DNA from: CAIWHR01 sp963781285
GTDB taxonomy: Bacteria > Pseudomonadota > Gammaproteobacteria > Burkholderiales > Casimicrobiaceae
Direction of reading: 5' to 3'
NCBI GenBank assembly: GCA_963781285.1
Contig: CAWAFI010000023.1
Location: 62,001-126,000, forward strand
Length of the DNA stretch: 64,000 nucleotides
Below, piece by piece: positions 25,207-34,016 of this stretch; position 1 is the stretch's first letter, and each line of letters begins with the position of its first letter. The notes beneath the pieces are model-generated. The model was not told the origin of the DNA, did not search any database, and was given only the letters and a program-made list of their open reading frames with translations. The position numbers and the translations under genes are program-made.

Positions 25207-26387
25207 ACATACTCCGTCTTTCGGACGTCGACGTGCGCGGCAAGCGCGTGTTCATCCGTGCCGACTTGAACGTCCCGCAGGACGACCATGGCGAGATTAC
25301 CGACGACACGCGCATCCGCGCCTCGGTGCCGGCGATCCGCGATTGCCTCGCTCGCGGCGCTTCGGTGATGGTGACCTCGCACCTCGGCCGACCGAAGGAA
25401 GGTGAATGGAGCGCGGCGGATTCGCTGGCACCGGTCGCCGAAAGGCTGTCCGGCCTGCTTGGCGTCCCGGTGCCGCTCATCAAGGACTGGGGCGACGGCG
25501 GCGCTTGGCACGCAGCGCTCCGGCCCGGTCAGGTGGTGCTGCTCGAGAACTGTCGCTTCAACAAGGGCGAGAAGAAGAACGACGATGCGCTCGCACGCAA
25601 GATGGCGACGCTCTGCGACATCTACTGCAACGACGCGTTCGCCACCGCGCATCGGGCCGAAGCGACGACGCACGGCATCGCGAAATTCGCGCCCGTCGCG
25701 TGCGCCGGGCCGCTGCTTGCCGGCGAACTCGACGCGCTAGGTCGTGCGCTCGCGCAGCCGGCGCGGCCGCTGGTCGCGATCGTCGCCGGCTCGAAGGTCT
25801 CGACCAAGCTCACGGTATTGAAGGCGCTCGCGGAAAAGGTGGACGTTCTGGTCGTCGGGGGCGGCATCGCCAACACGTTCATCCTCGCCGCGCACGGGCA
25901 TGTCGGCAAGTCGCTCGTCGAAGCCGAACTCGTCGATGAGGCGCAGGCGATTCTCGATGCGTTCCCCGGGAAGGTGCCGATCCCGGTCGACGCCGTGTGC
26001 GCGAAGGAATTTTCCGCGAGCGCCACGCCGACCCTGAAGGCGATCGAGAATCTCGAGCGCGACGACATGATCCTCGACATCGGCCCTTCTTCGGTGGCGG
26101 TGCTGAAGACGATAGTCGCGAAGGCCGGCACCATCGTGTGGAACGGACCCGTCGGCGTGTTCGAGTTCGACGCTTTCGCCGCCGGTACGAAGGCCTTGGC
26201 CGAAGCGGTCGCGGCATCGGGCGCGTTCTCGATCGCCGGCGGCGGCGACACGATCGCCGCGATCAACAAGTTCGGCGTCGCCGACCGGATCTCGTACATA
26301 TCGACGGCCGGTGGCGCGTTCCTCGAATTCCTCGAGGGCAAGACACTGCCGGCTGTGGCGATGCTGGAGACGCGCGCGCGAGGGTAA
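25203..26387 (+). CDS. pgk: phosphoglycerate kinase
   Basis: Transfers phosphate from 1,3-bisphosphoglycerate to ADP. The 394-residue protein has the family opening VFIRADLNVPQ, the substrate-binding SHLGRPKEG and NCRFNKGEKKN, and the nucleotide site GGGDTIAAINKFG followed by STAGGAFLEFLEGK. The start codon overlaps the gapA stop. pyk follows after 126 bp. Confidence 0.98.
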   Translation: MNILRLSDVDVRGKRVFIRADLNVPQDDHGEITDDTRIRASVPAIRDCLARGASVMVTSHLGRPKEGEWSAADSLAPVAERLSGLLGVPVPLIKDWGDGGAWHAALRPGQVVLLENCRFNKGEKKNDDALARKMATLCDIYCNDAFATAHRAEATTHGIAKFAPVACAGPLLAGELDALGRALAQPARPLVAIVAGSKVSTKLTVLKALAEKVDVLVVGGGIANTFILAAHGHVGKSLVEAELVDEAQAILDAFPGKVPIPVDAVCAKEFSASATPTLKAIENLERDDMILDIGPSSVAVLKTIVAKAGTIVWNGPVGVFEFDAFAAGTKALAEAVAASGAFSIAGGGDTIAAINKFGVADRISYISTAGGAFLEFLEGKTLPAVAMLETRARG

Positions 26388-26513
26388 GGGAGCCTCGGCG
26401 TAGTCCCGCCGCCTTCCGGGTTCGCGGGTCGTGGCCGCACCGCGGATTCCGGGCCGCGGCGGAATCACGTAACATCCATCGCCGCGGCCAATGCCGCCGA
26501 TTCGGATTCCCGC

Positions 26514-27941
26514 TTGCCTCGCGCCACCAAGATTGTCGCCACACTGGGCCCCGCATGCAGCGCGCCTGACGTGCTGCTGCGCATGCTCGCGGCGGGTGTC
26601 GACGTTGTCCGTCTCAATTTCTCGCACGGGCGCCCCGCAGACCACGTCGAGCGCGCGCGACAGGTCCGCGCGTCGGCGCAAAAACTCGGCCGCGAAGTCG
26701 GCGTCATGGTCGACCTGCAGGGCCCGAAAATCCGCATCGGCAAGTTGGCCGGAGGCAAGATTCATCTCGAGCCGGGACAGACCTTCACGCTCGACGCCGA
26801 ATGCGAACTCGGCAACCGCGAACGCGTCGGTCTCGATTACAAGGAACTCGTCGCCGATGTGGAGCCGGGGGCGGTTCTGTTGCTCGACGACGGCCTGATC
26901 AAGCTTTCCGTAGAGTCCGTCGACGGACCGCGGATCGTCACCCGTGTCGTGCTGGGAGGCACACTGTCGAACAACAAGGGCATCAACCGCCAGGGCGGCG
27001 GACTCTCGGCGCCGGCGCTGACCCCCAAGGACATGAACGACGTGCGAACGGCGGCGATCATCGGCGCCGATTTTCTCGCCGTATCGTTCCCCAAGACCGG
27101 GGACGACCTGCGGATGGCGCGCGAGCTCCTGCGTGCCGCCGGCGGACACGCGCTCGTGATTGCCAAGGTCGAGCGGGCCGAGGCGATCGGCGCGTTGGCC
27201 GAGATCATCGACGCGTCCGACGGCATCATGGTCGCGCGCGGCGACCTCGCGGTCGAAGTCGGCAACGCTGCGGTACCCGGGCTGCAGAAGCGGATGATTC
27301 GCATGGCGCGCGAAGCCAACAAGCTGACGATTACCGCCACGCAGATGATGGAATCGATGATCCACCACCCGGTGCCGACGCGCGCCGAGGTATCCGACGT
27401 CGCCAACGCGGTGCTCGACGGCACCGACGCGGTCATGCTCTCGGCGGAAACTGCCGCCGGCAAGTTCCCGGTGGAGACCGTGGAAACGATGGCGCAGATC
27501 TGCGTCGAAGCGGAAAAGTCCGCGGTCGTCGAGTTCGATCGCGACGTGCTGACACGCGCGTTCACGCGGATCGACCAGTCGGTCGCAATGGCGGCGCTGT
27601 TCACTGCATTCCACCTCAAGGTCAAGGCGATCGCCGCGTTGACCCAATCGGGCTCGACGGCGCTGTGGATGTCGCGGCAGAACTGCGGCTGCGCGATCTA
27701 CGCACTCACCCCCGAGGTCGCGTCGCAGCGGAAGATGGCGCTCTTCCGCAACGTCCGACCGCTCTATTTCGAGCAGGGCGACGACCGCGACGCGGTGCTG
27801 CGCTCCGCCGAGGACCTGTTGCTCGAAAAAGGGCAGGTGCAACTCGGCGATCTCATCGTGCTCACCGTCGGCGAGCCGATGGGCAAATCCGGTGGCACCA
27901 ACACGATGAAGATCGTCAGGGTCGGTGAACACCGAGCCTGA
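26514..27941 (+). CDS. pyk: pyruvate kinase
   Basis: Transfers phosphate from phosphoenolpyruvate to ADP. The 475-residue protein shows RATKIVATLGPA at the start, NFSHGRPADHV, the active-site block VMVARGDLAVEVG, and TATQMMESMI. The family start coincides with the TTG at 26514. The nearby ATG at 26491 is in another frame and no in-frame ATG or GTG precedes the homology, so TTG is the likely initiator. fba follows after 124 bp, in which the motif CCGGRTGAC occurs three times. Confidence 0.96.
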   Translation: MPRATKIVATLGPACSAPDVLLRMLAAGVDVVRLNFSHGRPADHVERARQVRASAQKLGREVGVMVDLQGPKIRIGKLAGGKIHLEPGQTFTLDAECELGNRERVGLDYKELVADVEPGAVLLLDDGLIKLSVESVDGPRIVTRVVLGGTLSNNKGINRQGGGLSAPALTPKDMNDVRTAAIIGADFLAVSFPKTGDDLRMARELLRAAGGHALVIAKVERAEAIGALAEIIDASDGIMVARGDLAVEVGNAAVPGLQKRMIRMAREANKLTITATQMMESMIHHPVPTRAEVSDVANAVLDGTDAVMLSAETAAGKFPVETVETMAQICVEAEKSAVVEFDRDVLTRAFTRIDQSVAMAALFTAFHLKVKAIAALTQSGSTALWMSRQNCGCAIYALTPEVASQRKMALFRNVRPLYFEQGDDRDAVLRSAEDLLLEKGQVQLGDLIVLTVGEPMGKSGGTNTMKIVRVGEHRA

Positions 27942-28065
27942 CCGGGTGACCGCGTCCGGATGACCGCACCCCCGGTTGGGAGTAGCCCATCCGGGTGACG
28001 GGCGCGGCATTGGATCGAAGTAAAATGGCGGCAACGAGTCCGCCCGTCCGCACAAGGAGTCCGCC

Positions 28066-29130
28066 ATGCCCCTGGTTTCGATGCGCCAGTTGCTAGACCA
28101 CGCCGCCGAAAACGGCTACGGCCTGCCCGCATTCAACGTCAACAACCTGGAGCAGGTCCAGGCGATCATGACCGCAGCCGCCGAGACCGACAGCCCGGTG
28201 ATCATGCAGGCTTCCGCCGGCGCGCGGAAATACGCGGGCGAGGCATTTCTGCGGCACCTGATCGAGGCCGCCGTCGAGAGCTATCCGCGGACTCCGGTCG
28301 TCATGCACCAGGACCACGGCCAGTCGCCCGATGTCTGCGCCTCCGCGATCAAGCTCGGCTTCACGAGCGTGATGATGGACGGCTCGCTGATGGCCGACGG
28401 CAAATCGATCGCGAGCTATGACTACAACATCGACGTGACGAAGAGGGTCGTCGACATGGCGCACACGATCGGCGTCACGGTCGAAGGCGAGCTGGGCTGC
28501 CTTGGCTCGCTCGAGACGATGAAGGGCGACAAGGAGGACGGTCACGGCGCCGAAGGTACGATGACCCGCGAGATGCTGCTGACCGATCCCGACCAGGCCG
28601 CCGACTTCGTCCGCAAGACACAGCTGGACGCGCTCGCCATTGCCATCGGCACCTCGCACGGCGCCTACAAGTTCTCGCGCAAGCCGACCGGCGACATCCT
28701 CGCGATCGACCGCATCAAGGCGATCCACGCGCGGATCCCCAACACGCACCTCGTGATGCACGGCAGCTCGTCGGTGCCGCAGGACCTCCTGCAGGTGATC
28801 CGCGAAAACGGCGGCGAGATGAAGGAGACCTACGGCGTTCCGGTCGAGGAGATTCAGGAAGGCATCCGGCACGGCGTGCGCAAGGTGAACATCGATACCG
28901 ATATCCGGCTCGCGATGACGGCCGCGGTACGCAAATTCCTCAACACGAACAGAAGCGCGTTCGACCCCCGCGATTTCCTGAAGCCTGCGCGCGAGGCGGC
29001 GAAGCAGATCTGCAAGCAGCGCTACGAGCAGTTCGGCTGCGCCGGCATGGGATCCAGGATCAAGCCGCTGCCCCTTAACGCGGTCGCGTCCAGGTACAGG
29101 TCGGGCGAACTTGCACAGGTTGTGATGTAG
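28066..29130 (+). CDS. fba: class II fructose-bisphosphate aldolase
   Basis: Zinc-dependent aldolase for fructose 1,6-bisphosphate, and often sedoheptulose bisphosphate in the CbbA branch. The 354-residue protein has PAFNVNNLEQVQAIM, the zinc ligand region VVMHQDHGQSPDVC, VEGELGCLGSLE, and HGSSSVPQDLL with the C-terminal KVNIDTDIRLAMT. The ATG at 28066 follows CAAGGAG. TAAAAT at 28021-28026 may be a -10 element, so fba could have its own promoter in addition to readthrough from pyk. Confidence 0.97.
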   Translation: MPLVSMRQLLDHAAENGYGLPAFNVNNLEQVQAIMTAAAETDSPVIMQASAGARKYAGEAFLRHLIEAAVESYPRTPVVMHQDHGQSPDVCASAIKLGFTSVMMDGSLMADGKSIASYDYNIDVTKRVVDMAHTIGVTVEGELGCLGSLETMKGDKEDGHGAEGTMTREMLLTDPDQAADFVRKTQLDALAIAIGTSHGAYKFSRKPTGDILAIDRIKAIHARIPNTHLVMHGSSSVPQDLLQVIRENGGEMKETYGVPVEEIQEGIRHGVRKVNIDTDIRLAMTAAVRKFLNTNRSAFDPRDFLKPAREAAKQICKQRYEQFGCAGMGSRIKPLPLNAVASRYRSGELAQVVM

Positions 29131-29202
29131 GACCGGCTCACGCGATCTCCGCCGAAGTTCACCGCTTCGCGCGCGGCGCCGCGTGGGGGTCGCGGGTGCG
29201 AC

Positions 29203-30024
29203 TCAGGGCCGCGACGCGCAGGCAATCGGTAGCGCCAGTACCTGCAACACCACCCCCGTATCGACGTTCTGCACGAATGCGGCGACGGTCGTGCCGGTTC
29301 CGCCTTCCGCTGGCAGGGGCAACACGAGGTCGGCGGCGATCTCGCCGTTGACATCGGCGACGATGCCGCCGCGCATGACGCGCACCACGTGGTCGTGGGT
29401 GAGACGCGCACCCGCGTTCTCGCCGGCCTTAACGTCGGAGACGAGGCCGCTGTCCGCCAGCGCCACGTAGAGCACGGCGCCCTTGCGGTCGGCTGCGGCG
29501 GATACGCGCGCCGTCGCTTTCACCGCGACCGTTCCGGAACGTGCAGTCGCTTCGAGCGCGATGTCGGCCCCCGCCGTACGTGCGTTCGCGGCAGCAATCG
29601 CCGCCGCGCTGCGTCCGGGGGCGCGCCAGTCCCGGAGATCCTTCCCCTGCACCAGCACCTGCGGCGTATAGACGAGAGTGGAACGGGCAGCGTGCGCGGC
29701 GGCGTGCTGGCGCTCGGTCCACGCCGGCGTCGCGAAGCGATCCTTCCAACCCAGCCGGTCCCAGTAGTCGACATGAAAGGCGAGCGCGACCGCTTCGAAG
29801 CGCGTCGCACCCGGCGGGAACGCGGACGACAGCCAGCGATCGGCCGCTGGGCAGCTGTCGCAGCCCTCGGACGTGTAGAGCTCGACCAGCGCCGTCGTCT
29901 GCGGCCCGCTCGTTGCGCGACACGCCGTGCCAGGCGCAGGCGCGGCGGCGCCGGCCACGGCCGTCAACGCGACTGCGCCAAAGACGGCACTGGCCAGTGC
30001 GCGACGCGAACCAGGGACAAACAT
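29203..30024 (-). CDS. DUF1223 family exported thioredoxin-fold protein
   Basis: A 273-residue protein with a Sec-type signal peptide (about 1-33, ending VAGAAAP). The DUF1223 domain opens with ALVELYTSEGCDSCPAADRWLS; its CDSC is a CXXC pair in a thioredoxin-like fold. FHVDYWDRLGWKDRF and TPQVLVQGKD are further family signatures. A periplasmic role with thiol chemistry is likely, but the family has no established function. The start at 30024 is set by AAGGAG upstream. It is convergent with fba. Confidence 0.88.
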   Translation of the reverse strand: MFVPGSRRALASAVFGAVALTAVAGAAAPAPGTACRATSGPQTTALVELYTSEGCDSCPAADRWLSSAFPPGATRFEAVALAFHVDYWDRLGWKDRFATPAWTERQHAAAHAARSTLVYTPQVLVQGKDLRDWRAPGRSAAAIAAANARTAGADIALEATARSGTVAVKATARVSAAADRKGAVLYVALADSGLVSDVKAGENAGARLTHDHVVRVMRGGIVADVNGEIAADLVLPLPAEGGTGTTVAAFVQNVDTGVVLQVLALPIACASRP

Positions 30025-30152
30025 CGCAATCTCCTTGCGGCGCATGGCGATGAGTCGCACACTGGTGCGTCCGGCTTACGCCGCCAGGCGTGCAAAGCAT
30101 TCCGGGACCCGCCGCCGCGATTGCGCAACAACGACTCGAAAGGGGGAATGAC

Positions 30153-30410
30153 ATGGGCATCATGGGCATCGTCTGGACCGTCATCGTCGGCCTGATCGTC
30201 GGCATCCTCGCCCGCTACTTCTATCCCGGTCCCGTTCCGATGACGTGGTGGATGACGGCGCTGCTCGGCGTCGCCGGCTCGATCGTCGGCGGCTTCGTCG
30301 GCAGCCTGATCTGGCGGTCGCCGGACGGCCGGTTCCATCCCGCGGGGTGGATCATGTCGATCCTCGGCGCCATACTGCTCCTCTGGCTATACAACACGTT
30401 CATGACGTGA
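30153..30410 (+). CDS. GlsB/YeaQ/YmgE family membrane protein
   Basis: An 85-residue protein with three predicted membrane helices (about 4-22, 32-52 and 64-82). The family pattern is clear: GIVWTVIVGLIVGILARYFYPG, then a Gly-rich second helix LLGVAGSIVGGFVGSL, and ILGAILLLWLY at the end. Family members are associated with envelope stress; the mechanism is unknown. The ATG at 30153 follows AAAGGGGGA. It is divergent from the DUF1223 gene. The following 150 bp to pcaF show no convincing gene. Confidence 0.88.
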   Translation: MGIMGIVWTVIVGLIVGILARYFYPGPVPMTWWMTALLGVAGSIVGGFVGSLIWRSPDGRFHPAGWIMSILGAILLLWLYNTFMT

Positions 30411-30560
30411 CCGCGAGCGGAACGCGGGCGCCGCTCCGCTGGCGGGGCCGCCGCAGCAGCCCCGTCGCCGGGCTCGCCTTCGACGACCTCGCGCGCCTTA
30501 CCGGCGTTCCGCTGCAGCGGATCGCGGCCGCCGCGTAACGACGACCACGACGGAGACGCC

Positions 30561-31763
30561 ATGCCCCACGCCTTCCTCTGCGACGCGATTCGGACGCCGA
30601 TCGGCCGCTACGGCGGCGCGCTGGCCGCGGTGCGCACCGACGATCTCGCTGCCATCCCGATCCGCGCGCTCGTCGAGCGCAATGCGGGCGTCGACTGGAG
30701 CGCCGTCGACGATGTCGTCTACGGCTGCGCGAACCAGGCTGGCGAGGACAACCGCAACGTCGGCCGGATGGCGGTGCTGCTTGCCGGGCTGCCGGTGGAC
30801 GTTCCGGGCACGACGGTGAACCGGCTTTGCGGGTCGAGCATGGACGCCATCGCCATTGCCGCGCGCGCGATCAAGAGCGGCGAAATGTCGTTGGTCGTCG
30901 CCGGTGGTGTCGAAAGCATGACCCGCGCGCCTTTCGTCATCGCGAAGGCAGACGCGGCGTTCTCGCGTACGGTGAAGATCGAGGACACCACGATCGGCTG
31001 GCGCTTCGTCAATCCCCTGATCAAGGCTAAGTACGGGATCGACTCGATGCCGGAGACCGCCGAAAACGTCGCTGCGGAATTCGGCATCGCACGCGGCGAC
31101 CAGGACGCGTTCGCGTTGCGCAGCCAGCAGCGCGCCGCCTCGGCCATCGCCGCGGGACGGCTCGCCGAGGAGATCGTGCCGGTCTCGACACCCGGAAAAA
31201 AGGGGGACCCCATCGTTGTCGCGCGTGACGAGCATCCCCGCGAGACCACGCTCGAGGCGCTGGCGAAACTCAAGGGCATCGTGCGACCGGACGGCACCGT
31301 GACGGCGGGCAACGCATCGGGCGTCAACGACGGCGCGTGCGCGACGCTGCTCGCGTCCGAGGACGCGGTCCGGCGCCACGGGCTCACGCCGAAAGCACGC
31401 GTCGTCGCAGCGGCCGTAGCCGGCGTCGCACCGCGGATCATGGGCTTCGGCCCGGCGCCGGCGATGCGCAAGGCGCTGGCGCTCGCGAAACTCGCGCTCG
31501 TCGATGTCGACGTCATCGAATTGAATGAAGCATTCGCGGCGCAGGCGCTCGCGGTCACGCGCGACCACGGCCTGGCCGACGACGACCCGCGCGTCAACCC
31601 GAATGGCGGCGCGATCGCGCTCGGCCACCCGCTCGGAGCCAGCGGCGCGCGGCTCGTTACGACGGCCCTCTATCAGCTGCGGCGGTCGAGCGGCCGCTAC
31701 GCGCTCTGCACGATGTGCATCGGCGTCGGGCAGGGCATCGCCGTGATCATCGAAAGGGTTTGA
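30561..31763 (+). CDS. pcaF: 3-oxoadipyl-CoA thiolase
   Basis: A 400-residue thiolase. The catalytic Cys90 in VNRLCGSSMDA, the His of NPNGGAIALGHPLGASGAR, and the second Cys in CTMCIGVGQG are all present. The stretch DDVVYGCANQAGEDNRNVGRMA is typical of the beta-ketoadipate branch, which splits 3-oxoadipyl-CoA into succinyl-CoA and acetyl-CoA. A general acetyl-CoA acyltransferase role cannot be excluded. Its presence beside a 4,5-cleavage operon is unusual, since that route does not need it. A strong terminator follows at 31798-31821. Confidence 0.88.
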   Translation: MPHAFLCDAIRTPIGRYGGALAAVRTDDLAAIPIRALVERNAGVDWSAVDDVVYGCANQAGEDNRNVGRMAVLLAGLPVDVPGTTVNRLCGSSMDAIAIAARAIKSGEMSLVVAGGVESMTRAPFVIAKADAAFSRTVKIEDTTIGWRFVNPLIKAKYGIDSMPETAENVAAEFGIARGDQDAFALRSQQRAASAIAAGRLAEEIVPVSTPGKKGDPIVVARDEHPRETTLEALAKLKGIVRPDGTVTAGNASGVNDGACATLLASEDAVRRHGLTPKARVVAAAVAGVAPRIMGFGPAPAMRKALALAKLALVDVDVIELNEAFAAQALAVTRDHGLADDDPRVNPNGGAIALGHPLGASGARLVTTALYQLRRSSGRYALCTMCIGVGQGIAVIIERV

Positions 31764-31797
31764 CGCTGTGATTGCGATCCCCGCTGCTCCACACACT

Positions 31798-31828
31798 AAG
31801 GCCTCGAGCGATCGAGGCCTTGCTGTTT
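31798..31828 (+). terminator. Rho-independent terminator after pcaF
   Basis: AAGGCCTCGA-GCGA-TCGAGGCCTT forms a perfect 10-bp stem followed by a T-rich run (GCTGTTT). It lies between the convergent pcaF and lysR genes and could serve pcaF; the symmetry may let it act in both directions. Confidence 0.8.
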
Positions 31829-31838
31829 CTCGGCCGCG

Positions 31839-32753
31839 TCACGATGGCCCCAGCGCGGCCGGCACCAGCTCGGTGATAAGCTCGACCGACGCGGTCTGCA
31901 GCGGCGTCGTGGGCCGCTGGGCAGCGACCGCGATCATGAGCGCGCTCTTCAACGCGGGCTGCACGATCGGCCGCGCAACGAGCTCGCGCGCGGGGTCCAC
32001 TGCATGGACGGCCCGCGGCGACAGGATCGCGTAGCCCTGCCCTTCGGCCACCAGCTCGAGAATGGCCCCGATCGCGTCGATCTCGAGCGCCACCTGGGGT
32101 CGCAAGCCGTAACTCGCGAGCCGCGCCTCGACCAGCGTGCGGATCGCGTGCGGACGACTCGGGATGATGAGCGGGTACCGCGGCAGGTCCTGCAGCCGGA
32201 CCGTGCGCGGCTCGCGGCGCTTCGACCGCACGCCGATCAGGCACAGATCCTCCTCGAGCAGCGGTGTCAGGTCGACAGCCTGCGATGGCGTCAGGTTGTA
32301 GAGGAGCCCGATGTCGGCGCGTCCCACGACCACCCATTCGTGGATGTTCGTGGACAGTCCCTCGACGATGGAGACCGACGCGCGCGGAAACCGGTGCCTG
32401 AATTCACGCACGATTGGCGCGGTCAGAACTCGGGCGAGCGTCGGAGGCAGGCCGATGACGACGTGCCCGACGGGAGCGCCCTTCACCTCGTCGACTTCGC
32501 GGCGCGCACGCTCCGCCTGTTGCAGGATGCTGCGCGCGTGCGCGAGCAGCCGCTTGCCGGCCTCCGTCGGCGTCGCGCCGCGACCGTTGCGCAGGAGCAG
32601 GTTCTGGCGCAATTCGATCTCGAGGCTCCTGACCTGCCGGCTGATCGCCGGCTGCGCGACGCCGATGAGCCGTGCGGCCCGGCTGAAGCCGCCGAGATCG
32701 ACGACGGTGACGAAATACTCGAGTTGCTTGAGATCCATCTGCGGTCTCGCCAT
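31839..32753 (-). CDS. LysR-family regulator of the protocatechuate 4,5-cleavage operon
   Basis: A 304-residue LysR protein. The N-terminal winged HTH (about 5-65) contains LEYFVTVVDLGGFSRAARLIGVAQPAISRQVRSLE. The effector domain (about 95-290) has the usual two-lobed pattern with GLPPTLARVL and EGQGYAILSP. It is divergent from galD, the classic layout in which LysR activates the neighbouring operon in response to a pathway aromatic or intermediate (inference). The start is ATG 32753, with ATG 32738 as an alternative. A perfect T-N11-A palindrome at 32752-32766 overlaps the start codon, consistent with autoregulation. Confidence 0.93.
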   Translation of the reverse strand: MARPQMDLKQLEYFVTVVDLGGFSRAARLIGVAQPAISRQVRSLEIELRQNLLLRNGRGATPTEAGKRLLAHARSILQQAERARREVDEVKGAPVGHVVIGLPPTLARVLTAPIVREFRHRFPRASVSIVEGLSTNIHEWVVVGRADIGLLYNLTPSQAVDLTPLLEEDLCLIGVRSKRREPRTVRLQDLPRYPLIIPSRPHAIRTLVEARLASYGLRPQVALEIDAIGAILELVAEGQGYAILSPRAVHAVDPARELVARPIVQPALKSALMIAVAAQRPTTPLQTASVELITELVPAALGPS

Positions 32754-32766
32754 GCCGAATCGGCAT
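32752..32766. promoter_or_regulatory. LysR-box palindrome overlapping the lysR start codon
   Basis: ATGCCGA-A-TCGGCAT is a perfect 15-bp inverted repeat and contains the T-N11-A core of LysR binding sites (T32753 to A32765). It covers the lysR start codon and lies 83 bp upstream of galD. Confidence 0.6.
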
Positions 32767-32848
32767 AACTACTAGTGTACCAATAGCGCTTTCATTAAGG
32801 GCGGGCCGGGTGCAAACTGGCCCGAATCGGAGTCGAGGAGGGACTTTC

Positions 32849-33955
32849 ATGCAAACCGCCCTACCCTGCCTGTTCATGCGCGGCGGGACGTCGCGCGGCC
32901 CCTTCTTCCTGGAGTCCGACCTCCCGGTCGACCCGGCGCTGCGCGACCGCGTGCTGCTGGCCGCGATGGGCTCACCCGACGCGCGCCAAATCGACGGTCT
33001 CGGCGGCGCGGATCCGCTGACCAGCAAGGTCGGCATCGTTTCGCGGTCGGCAAGGTCCGGGGTCGACCTCGAGTTCCTGTTCGCGCAAGTGCTGGTCGAC
33101 GAAGCGCGCGTCGACACGACCCCCAATTGCGGCAACATGCTCGCCGCGGTCGGGCCGTTCGGCCTCGAGCGCGGCCTGATCAAGGCGACGGGCGCGGAAA
33201 CGACCGTGCGGGTCCTCACGCGCAACACCGGGATGCTCTCCGACGTCGTGCTGCAGACGCCGGGCGGGCGCCTCACCTACGACGGCAATGCGCGAATCGA
33301 CGGCGTGCCCGGGACATCGGCGCCGATCAAGATCAATTTTCTCGAGACCGCCGGCTCGGTCTGCGGCAAGCTGCTGCCGACGGGCCGCGTCATCGACTCG
33401 TTCGACGGCGTTCCGGTGACCTGCATCGACAATGGAATGCCGGTGGTCGTGATCCGCGCCGCGGACCTCGGGCGCACCGGGTACGAGTCGCGCGACGAGC
33501 TCAATGCCGATGCGGAACTGAAGGCGCGGCTCGAAGCGATCCGGCTGCAGGCGGGGCCGGCGATGAACCTCGGCGACGTGAAGAAGAAGGTAGTGCCGAA
33601 GATGTCGCTGATCGCGCCGCCGCGCGGCGGCGGCAGCCTGTGCTCGCGCACGTTCATCCCGCACGATTGCCATGCCGCGGTCGGCGTGCTGGGCGCTGTC
33701 ACGCTGGCGACCGCGGGCGTCATGGCCGGCACGGTCGCCGACGGCGTCGCGACGCTGCCGACGGGCAACGTGAAACTCGTGTCGGTCGAGCATCCGACCG
33801 GCGAGTTCACGGTCGAGCTCGAGGTGGATCCGCGCAATCCGCAGAACGTTATCCGCGCCGCGCTGTTGCGTACCGCGCGCCTCATCATGCGCGGCGAGGT
33901 GATGGTGCCCACAGCGGTGTGGGACGGCAAGAAAGCGCTCCGGCAGGCGGCCTGA
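32849..33955 (+). CDS. galD: 4-oxalomesaconate tautomerase (PrpF family)
   Basis: Converts the keto/enol forms of 4-oxalomesaconate so that the hydratase LigJ can act. The 368-residue protein belongs to the PrpF/diaminopimelate-epimerase-fold family: MRGGTSRGPFF near the start, DPLTSKVGIVS, TPNCGNMLAAVGPFGLE with the catalytic-type cysteine, and SLCSRTFIPHDCHAAVGVLGA. It equals GalD, LigU or PmdU of other proteobacteria. The ATG at 32849 follows GAGGAGGGA. It is the first gene of the operon, in the same order as the Comamonas pmd cluster. Confidence 0.92.
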   Translation: MQTALPCLFMRGGTSRGPFFLESDLPVDPALRDRVLLAAMGSPDARQIDGLGGADPLTSKVGIVSRSARSGVDLEFLFAQVLVDEARVDTTPNCGNMLAAVGPFGLERGLIKATGAETTVRVLTRNTGMLSDVVLQTPGGRLTYDGNARIDGVPGTSAPIKINFLETAGSVCGKLLPTGRVIDSFDGVPVTCIDNGMPVVVIRAADLGRTGYESRDELNADAELKARLEAIRLQAGPAMNLGDVKKKVVPKMSLIAPPRGGGSLCSRTFIPHDCHAAVGVLGAVTLATAGVMAGTVADGVATLPTGNVKLVSVEHPTGEFTVELEVDPRNPQNVIRAALLRTARLIMRGEVMVPTAVWDGKKALRQAA

Positions 33956-34016
33956 CGCCGATCAAGGACCGCGGCGGTGCCGCGACTACGATGCACCACT
34001 CGGGAGTCGAGCGAAC

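Noticed and set aside
25737..28067. 776-codon open frame antisense to pgk and pyk
   Set aside because: Spans two well-supported genes on the other strand and shows no domain pattern.
30407..30538. 43-codon frame from GTG after the GlsB-like gene
   Set aside because: Overlaps the preceding stop region, lacks a ribosome site and has no known family; evidence too thin.
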